NCBI GenBank assembly: GCA_965220895.1 | Contig: OZ244850.1 | Coordinates: 186,001-250,000, forward strand | Direction of reading: 5' to 3' | DNA from: WTFY01 sp965220895 | GTDB lineage: Bacteria > Pseudomonadota > Gammaproteobacteria > UBA4575 | Length of the DNA stretch: 64,000 bases | Part shown: positions 44,004 through 52,013 of the stretch, piece after piece | Layout: the number at the start of each line of letters is the position of its first letter | Position numbering within the stretch: the first letter of the stretch is position 1 | Translations under genes and position numbers: made by a program | Notes under the pieces: generated by a model | Databases searched by the model: none | What the model was told of the DNA's origin: nothing | The model's input: the letters and a program-made list of their open reading frames with translations, nothing else

Positions 44004-46507
44004 GAGCCCACAGGAGCCGTGGTCTCCAGTAACAAGGGAATCACGCTGAAGGTTGCGAACAGGGAGATCAGCATGGCAATGCTGGTCAGCAGGCCGAAAT
44101 AGATCGAAGGGAAAAAGCTCGACAGCACCAGGATCACGAATCCCAGCGAGATGGTGATCGAGGTGAAGTAAAGTGCCTTGCCGGCCGTGGTCTGCGCGGT
44201 GCGAATGGCCTCGAGGTTACCGCTATTGCGCGCACGCTCACGCTTGTAGCGATGAATGTAGTGAATGGCGTAGTCCACACCGACCCCGACGGTGATGGCG
44301 GCAGTGGTGATCGTCATGATATCGAGCGGGATTCCCGACATGCCGATCAGTCCAAGGACAAAGAGCACGGTGAACATGTTCGGCAGGGCACCGATCAGGG
44401 CCAGCTTCAGGCTGCGGAACAGGAAGGTCAGTACGACCAGGATGCAGGCAAACACCGTACCCAGAGTCAGGATCTGCGAATGGAACAGGCTTTGCAAAAC
44501 ATTGTTGTACAGCACGCTGATCCCGGTCAGCCTGAAGTCCTCATTGTCCTTGACCAAATCACCCGCGATGTCGGCACGTATCTTGTTCAGCAGGTCGTTC
44601 CTGACCAAGGAAGGATCCGAGTCCCGGATACGTGCAAGAATCCTGGCCTGGTTTCCATCCGCGGAGACGTAGGGGGCGATCATGGCCTGTTTCACGTTCT
44701 CCGGCACTTTCGAGTAGACCACCGACAAGTGAAAGTCTTCAAGCTCCTGCCCATCGTTCACCAGCCGCATCACCTCTTCCGTGCTGGAAAGTGACAGCAC
44801 CTTGCCGATCTCGGGCAAGCCCTCGAGATACTTGTGGATTTTGTCGATCTTCCTGATCCCCAGCCGGTTGTACCAGTAGCTCGTCGCGGTGAAATCGTCC
44901 TGGGTGTCCTCGAGATCTGCAAGGTAGTCGTCGAACTCGTCGAATTCGTCGAATTCGTCATCCTCCCCGCCAATGTCCATCTCCGGTGCGGTTTCCCGCG
45001 TGGCATCCAGGATCACCTCCAGCGGGGAAATGCCGCCCAGTTCCTTGTCGATCACGGCCAGTCCCTGGTAGATGTCCGTGGACTTCTTGAAGTAATCGAT
45101 AAACCGGTTTTCCACGGTAAGCTGACCGATCCCCACCAGGCTGACCAGGAACATCCCCGTCAGCACCACGGCGGCGGTCGTCTTGTTTCCCAGCACCAGG
45201 TTGAGCACCCGTTCAAGAAGTACGGAGGACGTATCCCTGCTGACCTGCCGGGGCCGGGGCTTGAACAGGGTGATCAATGCTGGCAGCACCGTGAATGTCA
45301 GTAGGAACGCGCAGAAAAGGCCGAGGATCATGATGTGACCAAACGTGATGATCGGGCGTATGTCGCTGACCGTCAGCGAGAAAAAGGCAATGGCGGTCGT
45401 CAGGACCATGTACAGGCAAGGCGTCACGATCTGCGAAACCGCCGTCTGGGTATTCTCCCGGGTGCTCGCATCCGGGTTGAGGGACTGGATTTCCTGGTAG
45501 CGAATGATCACGTGTATGGACAAGGCGATCGAGAAGATGAGCAGCAGGGCCACGTAGTTCGACGAGATCACGGTCAGCTGATAATCCATCAGCCCGATCA
45601 GCCCGGAAACCAGCAGGACGCTCAGCACGGCGCACACCAGGGCCAGGAACACCCAGGCCAGGCTCCTGAAAAAGATCAGCAGCACGATCACCATGATCAC
45701 CGCAATGGCTGCGCCGAAGGTGGTCAGGTCCTGGCGAACGAAATCCTTCATGTCGTTGTTCACCAGCGGCGCACCCGCCAGGTAGAACTGGCCGGTATCC
45801 GCAAGGTCCGAGAGTTCGGCGCGCATGGAAATCAGAACTTGCCGGTAGTGCTCGTTGCTCAGCTTCCTTTGCTCGCGGATATCGGCACGGATCGACTCCA
45901 GCTCGTCTTCCTCCGCCTCGGTAATGGACCCGTCGTCCTGCTTTTGCAAAAGCGCGTATCGCTGCTCCTGCAAGTCCCACAGCACCTGGTTCTTGTAAAA
46001 GCCCACATGGATGGCGGTCAGGCCCAGGTTCCGGTTCACCAGATTGTCCAGGTAGATGGAACTCGTGGTGAATTCCTCCCTGGCCATGTCGATGTCGACC
46101 TCGGGCGACAGCAAGTTGGGATACTCGATACTGCCGGTCTTTTCATCCTTGATCTGCTGCATCAGCAGCGGCACGTTGGTGATCGAGGTCACCGCCTCGA
46201 CACGGTCAAGATTTTCGAACTTGCGGACCAGTCCATCGATCCGCAGGATCGTTTCCTGGCTCAGCATTTCGCCATTGGGCTTGTAACCGACAATCAGGAA
46301 TTCATCCGTGCTGTAGTGGCGATGCACCTCCCGGTAATACTTGAGATCGGGATCGCTTTCCAGCATGAGGGAATCCGCGGAGGAGTCGATATCCAGCCTT
46401 GTGACATATGGACTGGTGGCCGCGATCAGTGCAAGCACGCAAAGGATCACGGGATAGGGATAGTTCGTGACGACGCGAAAGAAAGCGCTTGCCGAGGACT
46501 GCAACAT
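43979..46507 (-). CDS. RND/MMPL-family transporter
   Basis: Inner-membrane permease of 842 residues with two halves: helix 1, a large periplasmic loop (about 35-240), helices 2-6; then helix 7, a second loop (about 460-640) and helices 8-12. Transmembrane segments such as VIMVIVLLIFF and the proton-relay region TITTAAITVGVGVDYAIHYIHRYK mark the MMPL/sterol-sensing-like RND class. The second loop holds an acidic EFDEFDEFDDY repeat. Substrate unknown; relatives move lipids or hydrophobic compounds. It lies between the two arms of the methylofuran gene set, downstream of mfnE on the same strand after 65 bases. Confidence 0.9.
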   Translation of the reverse strand: MLQSSASAFFRVVTNYPYPVILCVLALIAATSPYVTRLDIDSSADSLMLESDPDLKYYREVHRHYSTDEFLIVGYKPNGEMLSQETILRIDGLVRKFENLDRVEAVTSITNVPLLMQQIKDEKTGSIEYPNLLSPEVDIDMAREEFTTSSIYLDNLVNRNLGLTAIHVGFYKNQVLWDLQEQRYALLQKQDDGSITEAEEDELESIRADIREQRKLSNEHYRQVLISMRAELSDLADTGQFYLAGAPLVNNDMKDFVRQDLTTFGAAIAVIMVIVLLIFFRSLAWVFLALVCAVLSVLLVSGLIGLMDYQLTVISSNYVALLLIFSIALSIHVIIRYQEIQSLNPDASTRENTQTAVSQIVTPCLYMVLTTAIAFFSLTVSDIRPIITFGHIMILGLFCAFLLTFTVLPALITLFKPRPRQVSRDTSSVLLERVLNLVLGNKTTAAVVLTGMFLVSLVGIGQLTVENRFIDYFKKSTDIYQGLAVIDKELGGISPLEVILDATRETAPEMDIGGEDDEFDEFDEFDDYLADLEDTQDDFTATSYWYNRLGIRKIDKIHKYLEGLPEIGKVLSLSSTEEVMRLVNDGQELEDFHLSVVYSKVPENVKQAMIAPYVSADGNQARILARIRDSDPSLVRNDLLNKIRADIAGDLVKDNEDFRLTGISVLYNNVLQSLFHSQILTLGTVFACILVVLTFLFRSLKLALIGALPNMFTVLFVLGLIGMSGIPLDIMTITTAAITVGVGVDYAIHYIHRYKRERARNSGNLEAIRTAQTTAGKALYFTSITISLGFVILVLSSFFPSIYFGLLTSIAMLISLFATFSVIPLLLETTAPVGSHEELVRQ
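44933..44959 (-). repeat. three 9-bp tandem repeats inside the RND permease gene
   Basis: GAACTCGTC-GAATTCGTC-GAATTCGTC on the plus strand, three units with one mismatch and a decayed fourth before them (44924-44932). On the coding strand each unit encodes Glu-Phe-Asp with frame kept, giving an acidic periplasmic stretch. Slippage here would change protein length by three residues without breaking it. Confidence 0.8.
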
Positions 46508-46572
46508 CAGCTTATTTCATCCATTCGTCATTTTTATACACGGGTACGTAAACTGATGCAAAAAGTTCCAGA

Positions 46573-47166
46573 TCAGGGAGCATCCCTGCCCAGCCACTGC
46601 TCAAACTCGCCTGCTTTGGACTTGTGCAGGAAATGGGCATTTACTGGAGAGCCAGCCAGCAATCCCGGCAAAACCGTATCCACACAGCCGAGCGCCTGCA
46701 ACTGGCTCACCGTCATCCCGGAAAGTGTCTGGGGGGCGGATTTTACGAACAGCAGCTGCGTCACGGACAGGTGCCCGGCCAGCCAGGCGGCAAGGCTGTC
46801 CGAGGTGACCTCCCAGGTCTTCGGCAGTTCGCACTGCCGACTGACCAGGGGGTACGGCTCCCAGATGGCCGTTTCGCCCTCCTCCCAGCAGGCATGGATC
46901 TCCTCCCTGCTGCTGGCCAGCTGAAGTCCCGGGCAAAGGGACACCATCAGGTAGGCAAACTGCTGCATGGCCAGCACCGCCATGTGGTGGGCCAGCGCAG
47001 GCTCCAGGCCGAACTGTTTATCGGCGTCGCGGACCCGGTCCGCAAAGGGGCCACCGCCCGGCACGATCACCAGCTGGTGGGAGCCCAGGGCCTGCAGCGT
47101 ATCCAGCCATTCCTGCAACCGCCTGCTAGCGTACAGGCTGCCGCCGATTTTAATAACCCAGGGCAT
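46573..47166 (-). CDS. mfnE: MfnE-like amino acid kinase family protein
   Basis: A 197-residue amino-acid-kinase fold protein. In methanogens MfnE phosphorylates 5-(aminomethyl)-3-furanmethanol phosphate to its diphosphate, the donor used by MfnF. The fold is shown by VIKIGGSLYASRRLQEWL, QLVIVPGGGPFADRVRDAD and VTSDSLAAWLA. It overlaps pabB by 17 bases and completes a mfnD-mfnF-pabB-mfnE operon. Assignment rests on this context together with the fold; close relatives use other substrates. Confidence 0.85.
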   Translation of the reverse strand: MPWVIKIGGSLYASRRLQEWLDTLQALGSHQLVIVPGGGPFADRVRDADKQFGLEPALAHHMAVLAMQQFAYLMVSLCPGLQLASSREEIHACWEEGETAIWEPYPLVSRQCELPKTWEVTSDSLAAWLAGHLSVTQLLFVKSAPQTLSGMTVSQLQALGCVDTVLPGLLAGSPVNAHFLHKSKAGEFEQWLGRDAP

Positions 47167-48541
47167 CGGCCCGGTTTCCTTCCAGCAAACGCATCATGGC
47201 CGTCGCCTTGTCCAGGGTCTCCTGGTACTCGGCCTCCGCGCTGGAATCCTGGACGATCCCGCCGCCTGCAGAAAAATACATGTGCTCTCGCCGGTGCAGG
47301 ATCGTGCGGATCGCGATATTCATGTCCATGTTTCCGTCGAAGCCCAGGTAGCCGATGGAGCCGCAGTAAATTCCCCGGCGATGCGGTTCCAGCTCCTCGA
47401 TGATTTCCATCGAGCGGATTTTGGGCGCGCCGGTGATGGAACCTCCCGGAAAACAGCCGCGCAGCAGATCCAGTGCCGAACGCCGCTTGGGCAGTTCCCC
47501 CGTGACGGTGCTCACCATGTGGTGCACGTTCGGGAAGCTTTCAATATCAAACAGGCTGGGCACCTGCACGGATCCGAGTGCGCAGTTCTTGCTGATGTCG
47601 TTGCGCATCAGGTCGACGATCATCAGGTTCTCGGCCTGATCCTTTAAACTGTCGGCAAGTTCGTGTGCCAGCGCGCGATCCTTGCGCGGGTCAGGGGAGC
47701 GTGGGCGCGTGCCCTTGATGGGCCGGGTCCTGACGGCCTTTCCCCGGACCGACAGAAACTGTTCCGGCGAATTGCTCAGTACCTGCAACTGCGGGTAGTT
47801 CATGTAGGCACTGCAGGGAGAGGGATTGATTTTTCTCAACATCCGGTAGGCGGACCAGGGACTGCCCTCCACTCCTGCAGCAAACCGTTGCGCCAGATTC
47901 ACCTGATAGCAGTCTCCCTGCAGAATGTACTTTTTCACCTGGTCAAAAGCCTGCCTGTAATACTCCCGTGTCATGTTGGAAGTCACCGGGGTGGTTACCC
48001 GGAACTGCGGCGGCTTCCCACGCGTGCCCGGGCTGGTGAAAAGCTGGATGAGTTCGTTCCAGTCCCGCTTGACCCTCGTGCGGGAACGATCGCCGATCAG
48101 CACGGACCTTTTTTTCTTGTGATCGACCACCACGGCCCAGGAATAAATCCCCATGACCATGTCCGGCACGCCGACATCGTCTTTCGCAATGGCAGGGATC
48201 TTTTCCATGTAGCGGCACAGGTCATAGCTGAGGAATCCGATCGCGCCTCCGGTGAAGGGCAGATCCGATACGTTTTCCCAGGGTTTGGAAAGCAGTTCGC
48301 CCAGCACGGCAAAGGGACCCTCAAGCACCGTGTAGGACTGGGAATAGGTCTGTATTTTCGTCTTGCGGTTTCGTGTCGTGATGCATACCTCGGGTCTCGA
48401 TGCCAGGATGTCGTAGCGGCCGTGCGTGCCCGCAGCCGGACTGCTGTCAATGAAAACAGCCCAGGGTTCCTCTGCAATCCTGTCGAACAGCGGTGCACTG
48501 TCCCCGAGGTAGGGAAGATCGGCAAACGAGAGTCCGCTCAC
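47150..48541 (-). CDS. pabB: aminodeoxychorismate synthase component I
   Basis: Joins chorismate and ammonia to aminodeoxychorismate, precursor of p-aminobenzoate. p-Aminobenzoate is used both for folate and, through MptG, for H4MPT. The lysine of RPIKGTRPR distinguishes PabB from TrpE (alanine there). GGSITGAPKIRSMEIIEELEP closes the active site. The start is the GTG at 48541: AGAGG lies eight bases upstream and the codon overlaps the mfnF stop (GTGA). The 463 residues are stand-alone, with no PabA or PabC fusion. Its position inside a methylofuran operon suggests supply dedicated to C1 cofactors. Confidence 0.93.
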   Translation of the reverse strand: MSGLSFADLPYLGDSAPLFDRIAEEPWAVFIDSSPAAGTHGRYDILASRPEVCITTRNRKTKIQTYSQSYTVLEGPFAVLGELLSKPWENVSDLPFTGGAIGFLSYDLCRYMEKIPAIAKDDVGVPDMVMGIYSWAVVVDHKKKRSVLIGDRSRTRVKRDWNELIQLFTSPGTRGKPPQFRVTTPVTSNMTREYYRQAFDQVKKYILQGDCYQVNLAQRFAAGVEGSPWSAYRMLRKINPSPCSAYMNYPQLQVLSNSPEQFLSVRGKAVRTRPIKGTRPRSPDPRKDRALAHELADSLKDQAENLMIVDLMRNDISKNCALGSVQVPSLFDIESFPNVHHMVSTVTGELPKRRSALDLLRGCFPGGSITGAPKIRSMEIIEELEPHRRGIYCGSIGYLGFDGNMDMNIAIRTILHRREHMYFSAGGGIVQDSSAEAEYQETLDKATAMMRLLEGNRADALGY

Positions 48542-49572
48542 AGGCAGTACCTCTGGTAGGCCAGGCAGGCCAGCGAGGCGGCCGGCAAACAATCCCCGGC
48601 ATCCGGCCCGTCCTTCGCGCCTTCCTGTTCAAACAGGCCGGCACAATCGACGTAGGGTCGGTTCAGACGCCCGGCGATTTCGCGCACGAGAAACCGCCCT
48701 GTTCCGGCTCCGGCAACCGGGGCATCCAGGCCCAGTCCGGTCCTCAGCATCTGCTTGCGGCAGGCATCCAGGATGGCCTGGAGCTGCTGTTCACGTACGT
48801 AGACGGCCACGGCCCTCCACGTGTCCTGCGGTTTTGTTGCTGCATCGTAGCCGAACATTCTCGCCAGCCGGATTGCACTCGAATTCCGGTCCCTGCCCCG
48901 TCCATCCGGTGTGGAACCGGTGTCCGCGTGGGAAGGAAGTTCCCCCGTGAGCCGGTACACATCCGCAGCGTTTGCAAAATATTCATTCATGAGTGGAATC
49001 AGGCGGCCCTCTACCGGGGCCGCGCTGCAAAGCGCAAATACCGGGGTCCGTGCCACCCCGCAATACACGAGCTCACGTGCATGGAGTCTTTCCGGATCCG
49101 TGTAACCCTCATTCACCACGCGGTGCTCGCGAATGCCGATGACATCCGTCGTGGTGCTGCCGATATCGATGAGCAGTGCATCCTTCAGCTGCGTGGCAAT
49201 GAAGCTCCCGCTGGCCAGCCAGTTTGCAGAGGCGACCTGTGCAAACTGGCCGCCAAGCTTGCGCCTGTGCACCCACCCTTCGGTTCCGGCAAAGTAGACG
49301 ATTTCGCTATCCTCGAACCGGTGCCGGAGGGTCTCGGCAATCCGGTCGATGCCCTCCTTGCGGTCCCCGAAGTGATCGACCAGTTCCCCGGTCATCGTGA
49401 CCGCCAGCATGCAGTGTGAGCAGTCGAACTGTTCCCGGACCCGGTCGATCGCGGCATGTAACTGCTCCAGCCCCTTCCACAACGGGCATGGCACCTGCGC
49501 GATTCGCGATACCTGTCCGGACCCGGTTGCCAGAACCGCCTTCAGATGGGCACCCCCGACATCCAGGCCCAT
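48538..49572 (-). CDS. mfnF: MfnF-like protein (H4MPT-linked C1 pathway, hydantoinase fold)
   Basis: A 344-residue actin-fold/hydantoinase-like protein of the group long listed as H4MPT-linked C1 transfer pathway protein. In methanogens this group is MfnF, which couples the furan diphosphate to tyramine. Fold markers are MGLDVGGAHLKAVLA at the N-terminus and DIGSTTTDVIGI near residue 140, both phosphate-binding loops. The ATG at 49572 has GAGAG upstream; an adjacent GTG at 49575 is possible. It lies seven bases after mfnD and overlaps pabB. Confidence 0.88.
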   Translation of the reverse strand: MGLDVGGAHLKAVLATGSGQVSRIAQVPCPLWKGLEQLHAAIDRVREQFDCSHCMLAVTMTGELVDHFGDRKEGIDRIAETLRHRFEDSEIVYFAGTEGWVHRRKLGGQFAQVASANWLASGSFIATQLKDALLIDIGSTTTDVIGIREHRVVNEGYTDPERLHARELVYCGVARTPVFALCSAAPVEGRLIPLMNEYFANAADVYRLTGELPSHADTGSTPDGRGRDRNSSAIRLARMFGYDAATKPQDTWRAVAVYVREQQLQAILDACRKQMLRTGLGLDAPVAGAGTGRFLVREIAGRLNRPYVDCAGLFEQEGAKDGPDAGDCLPAASLACLAYQRYCL

Positions 49573-49579
49573 CACGCTC

Positions 49580-50575
49580 TCAGGCGACACGTCTGCCCTC
49601 GAGGTCCACTTCGACAGGGGCCCTGCAGGATGGCACGACCGCAGGCAATGCCTGCTCGGTAAAGCACTGCAGGATCCATTGTGCGGGGTTCGCGCCAAGG
49701 GCGGAGCCAAGACCCACATAGGAAGTGGTCAGTCTCGGGTTGATCTCCACCAGCAAAATCTCCTTCTCCGTGACGATGGCATCCACGCCCGCATAACCGC
49801 GCAATCCCGGCAACGCGCGGGCGATCCGGTCTGCCAAGCCTGCAAATTTCCGCGTCTCGAATGCGCCTACCCGGCATCCCGCCAGCTGCAAAGACCCGCC
49901 CTCTTCGTGAACCTGTTGGCTGTTGCAGCTCAAAACGTGGCACGCGCCATCCCAGCACAACAGGCTCAGGCTGGCATGGACACCCTCGACATAGGGCTGG
50001 AATATGGAGCGTTCATGGTCGGGGCCTGCGGCTGCAGCCTGCAATTCAGACCGGCTCCCCAGCAGGGAGATGCCGGTGCAGCCCACCCCATCCTCCGGCT
50101 TCATCACGAATCGATCGCCTGGCAGGGACCCGACGTCCGCCGCTCTGCAGGTCGGAACTTGTGAAATCCCATGGTCCAGCAGATGCCGGTAGGTCGCAAA
50201 CTTGTGGCTAGCCAGACGGATGGTCTGCGGTTCGGCATTCAACAATTGACACGATTGTTCCGAGTACCTCTTGCACAGCGAAAACAAAATCTCATCGTTT
50301 TCCGGTGCAATGAGCAGCATGGAATGCGCGGTATCCGCCAATGCATCCAGCCTGGTTTCACAGGACTCTCCCGGCCCGACCGCGACCGTACGCGCCCCCG
50401 GTACATCCTCGCCGAGACGGCGATCCCTGAGTACCAGAACATCGCAGCCGGGCAATGCCCGGAAATCGTTGACGGCGGCGGACAGCATCATGTCGCCTTC
50501 CCTAGCCAGCGAGGAAGGCAGCGGCTGGCCGATCAGGCCTCCGCCGGTGATATACTCGAAAATCAGGATATTCAT
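49580..50575 (-). CDS. mfnD: MfnD-like ATP-grasp ligase
   Basis: ATP-grasp enzyme of 331 residues. In methanogens MfnD joins glutamate to tyramine in methanofuran. The N-terminus MNILIFEYITGGGL is typical of this branch; ATP-grasp features are RFVMKPEDGVGCTGI and LLVEINPRLTTSYVGLG (metal and ATP contacts). In Methylobacterium, methylofuran carries tyrosine and a polyglutamate chain, so the acceptor here may differ. The ATG at 50575 lies only nine bases from the divergent HisA-like gene. First gene of the mfnD-mfnF-pabB-mfnE operon. Confidence 0.86.
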   Translation of the reverse strand: MNILIFEYITGGGLIGQPLPSSLAREGDMMLSAAVNDFRALPGCDVLVLRDRRLGEDVPGARTVAVGPGESCETRLDALADTAHSMLLIAPENDEILFSLCKRYSEQSCQLLNAEPQTIRLASHKFATYRHLLDHGISQVPTCRAADVGSLPGDRFVMKPEDGVGCTGISLLGSRSELQAAAAGPDHERSIFQPYVEGVHASLSLLCWDGACHVLSCNSQQVHEEGGSLQLAGCRVGAFETRKFAGLADRIARALPGLRGYAGVDAIVTEKEILLVEINPRLTTSYVGLGSALGANPAQWILQCFTEQALPAVVPSCRAPVEVDLEGRRVA

Positions 50576-50584
50576 CGATACGTG

Positions 50585-51292
50585 ATGCAGATCATTCCGG
50601 TACTGGACCTCTCCAAGGGACAGGTTGTCCATGCAAAAAAAGGAAGCCGCAAGCATTATAGGCCAATACAATCCTCCCTATGCCCCTCTTCGCACCCGCT
50701 GGAAATTGTCCGCAGCTACCTCAGGCTGCATCCCTTCCGCACACTTTACGTAGCGGACCTCGACGCCATCGAGCAGCAAGGGGATAACAGGGAGATCATC
50801 CGGTCACTGGGCCTCGAGCACCCGAACCTTGAAATCTGGCTGGACAGCGGACTCTCGCTGCTCGACCACTACCTGCAGAACCCGGACACGCTATCGCTGC
50901 GCATCATCCTGTCTACCGAATCCGTGCATTCGGCATCCACGGCTGCATCCCTGATGAAAGACCATGACAGGCATCCCTTCATACTCTCTTTGGATTACAG
51001 GTCGGGAAGGTTCCTGGGTTCACCAGACATCCTGCACACCCGGGACTGGTGGCCGTCCGATGTCATTATTCTCAACCTCGACCAGGTGGGCACATACAGC
51101 GGCCTGTCCCTCCCCGGCGGGCTGGGCTTCGAACAGTTGTTTGATCAGTGCAACATTTATTACGGCGGTGGAATCAGTTCCCTGGCCGAGCTGGTGTATC
51201 TGAAAGACCGGGGTGCTGCCGGTGCACTGCTTGCCACCGCACTGCATGGTGAAACGATCGGCAAGGAGGACCTGCGGCGTTTCGAGCAATGA
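50585..51292 (+). CDS. HisA/HisF-like TIM-barrel protein in the C1 cluster
   Basis: A 235-residue HisA-family barrel that recurs in H4MPT gene clusters with no known reaction. Both catalytic aspartates of HisA are kept: D8 in IIPVLDLSKG and D137 in ILSLDYRSGRF. The phosphate loops YYGGGISSL and GAAGALLATALHGE are also intact. So it is probably an active isomerase or lyase on a phosphoribosyl-type substrate. No other his gene is nearby. The ATG at 50585 is chosen by family fit; there is no clear ribosome-binding site. A strong terminator follows its stop. Confidence 0.85.
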   Translation: MQIIPVLDLSKGQVVHAKKGSRKHYRPIQSSLCPSSHPLEIVRSYLRLHPFRTLYVADLDAIEQQGDNREIIRSLGLEHPNLEIWLDSGLSLLDHYLQNPDTLSLRIILSTESVHSASTAASLMKDHDRHPFILSLDYRSGRFLGSPDILHTRDWWPSDVIILNLDQVGTYSGLSLPGGLGFEQLFDQCNIYYGGGISSLAELVYLKDRGAAGALLATALHGETIGKEDLRRFEQ

Positions 51293-51322
51293 CTTTCGGT
51301 GCGGCAAAAGGGAAGAAGCCGC

Positions 51323-51355
51323 AAAAAAAATGCCCCGCGGGTGCGGGGCATTTTT
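51323..51355. terminator. bidirectional rho-independent terminator between the HisA-like gene and fae
   Basis: TGCCCCGC-GGGT-GCGGGGCA is a perfect eight-pair GC-rich stem, preceded by eight A and followed by five T. It can terminate the plus-strand HisA-like transcript and the minus-strand fae transcript. It closes the long minus-strand C1 gene series. Confidence 0.92.
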
Positions 51356-51376
51356 ACAGCTGGGCTGAAGAGCGGA

Positions 51377-51904
51377 TCAGAATCCCCTGAACGGGTGTTC
51401 TGCGCTGTCTTTCTGGGCTACTACCTCGGCAGCTTTCGGCTCATCCTTGATCGCACGTACCAGGGCCTCTTTCGTAGCCTTGTAGTTGTTTTCGTAAATG
51501 GCTTCATCACTCTTGGCTTCCCAGTGGATGAAGACACCCACGCAGATGAAGAGATCATCTGCCTCGTCAGCAGGCACGGTGCCATCGGCAACGCTGTCCG
51601 CAACGGCCTTCGCCACTGCCGCCTGCGCGGGACCAAACATCTGAACTGCCTGGCCTGCACCCTTGATGGTCACTTTGTTGAACATCATGGTGTTGGGCTT
51701 ACAAGGTAAATTTGGAGCAACCACGGCCAACAGGGTAGTAAAACCGTCCTTGTTGTTTACCAGGCCATTGCAAAAGGCAGATTCCACAGCCGACCCGCGC
51801 GGACCTACCAGCAAGTCAATATGTGCAATCTCTGCCATGGTGCCGGAGGGATCGTTATCATTAACAAGTGATTCCCCGACCATTACTCTGTTAATTATTG
51901 CCAT
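51377..51904 (-). CDS. fae: formaldehyde-activating enzyme
   Basis: Catalyses condensation of formaldehyde with tetrahydromethanopterin to methylene-H4MPT, the entry of free formaldehyde into the pathway. The 175 residues match Fae length. The conserved histidine lies in AHIDLLVGPRGSAVE near residue 27, followed by NGLVNNKDGFTTLL, LPCKPNTMMFNKVT and GPAQAAVAKAVADSV. It has a strong AGGAGA ribosome-binding site and a terminator right after it, as expected for a highly expressed gene. The 109 bases to the CitG-like gene probably hold its own promoter. Confidence 0.97.
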   Translation of the reverse strand: MAIINRVMVGESLVNDNDPSGTMAEIAHIDLLVGPRGSAVESAFCNGLVNNKDGFTTLLAVVAPNLPCKPNTMMFNKVTIKGAGQAVQMFGPAQAAVAKAVADSVADGTVPADEADDLFICVGVFIHWEAKSDEAIYENNYKATKEALVRAIKDEPKAAEVVAQKDSAEHPFRGF

Positions 51905-51931
51905 TATATTTTTCTCCTGTTCTATTTTTAG

Positions 51932-51941
51932 TTGTCGACAA
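51932..51941. promoter_or_regulatory. perfect 10-bp palindrome in the fae leader
   Basis: TTGTCGACAA lies 28-37 bases before the fae ATG, upstream of the ribosome-binding site, in an otherwise A/T-rich leader. It could be an operator half-site pair. One 10-bp palindrome can also arise by chance. Confidence 0.25.
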
Positions 51942-52013
51942 GCTGCAGACTAATCTGTCCGCCCGTATCCTTTAGGAATTTGGAATTGTGTCAGCACGCC
52001 ACTATAACACGCT

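Noticed and set aside
45335..46924. A 529-codon plus-strand frame over the RND permease and mfnE genes
   Set aside because: Its product is histidine/glutamine-rich with no domain; the opposite strand encodes clear transmembrane and amino-acid-kinase proteins.
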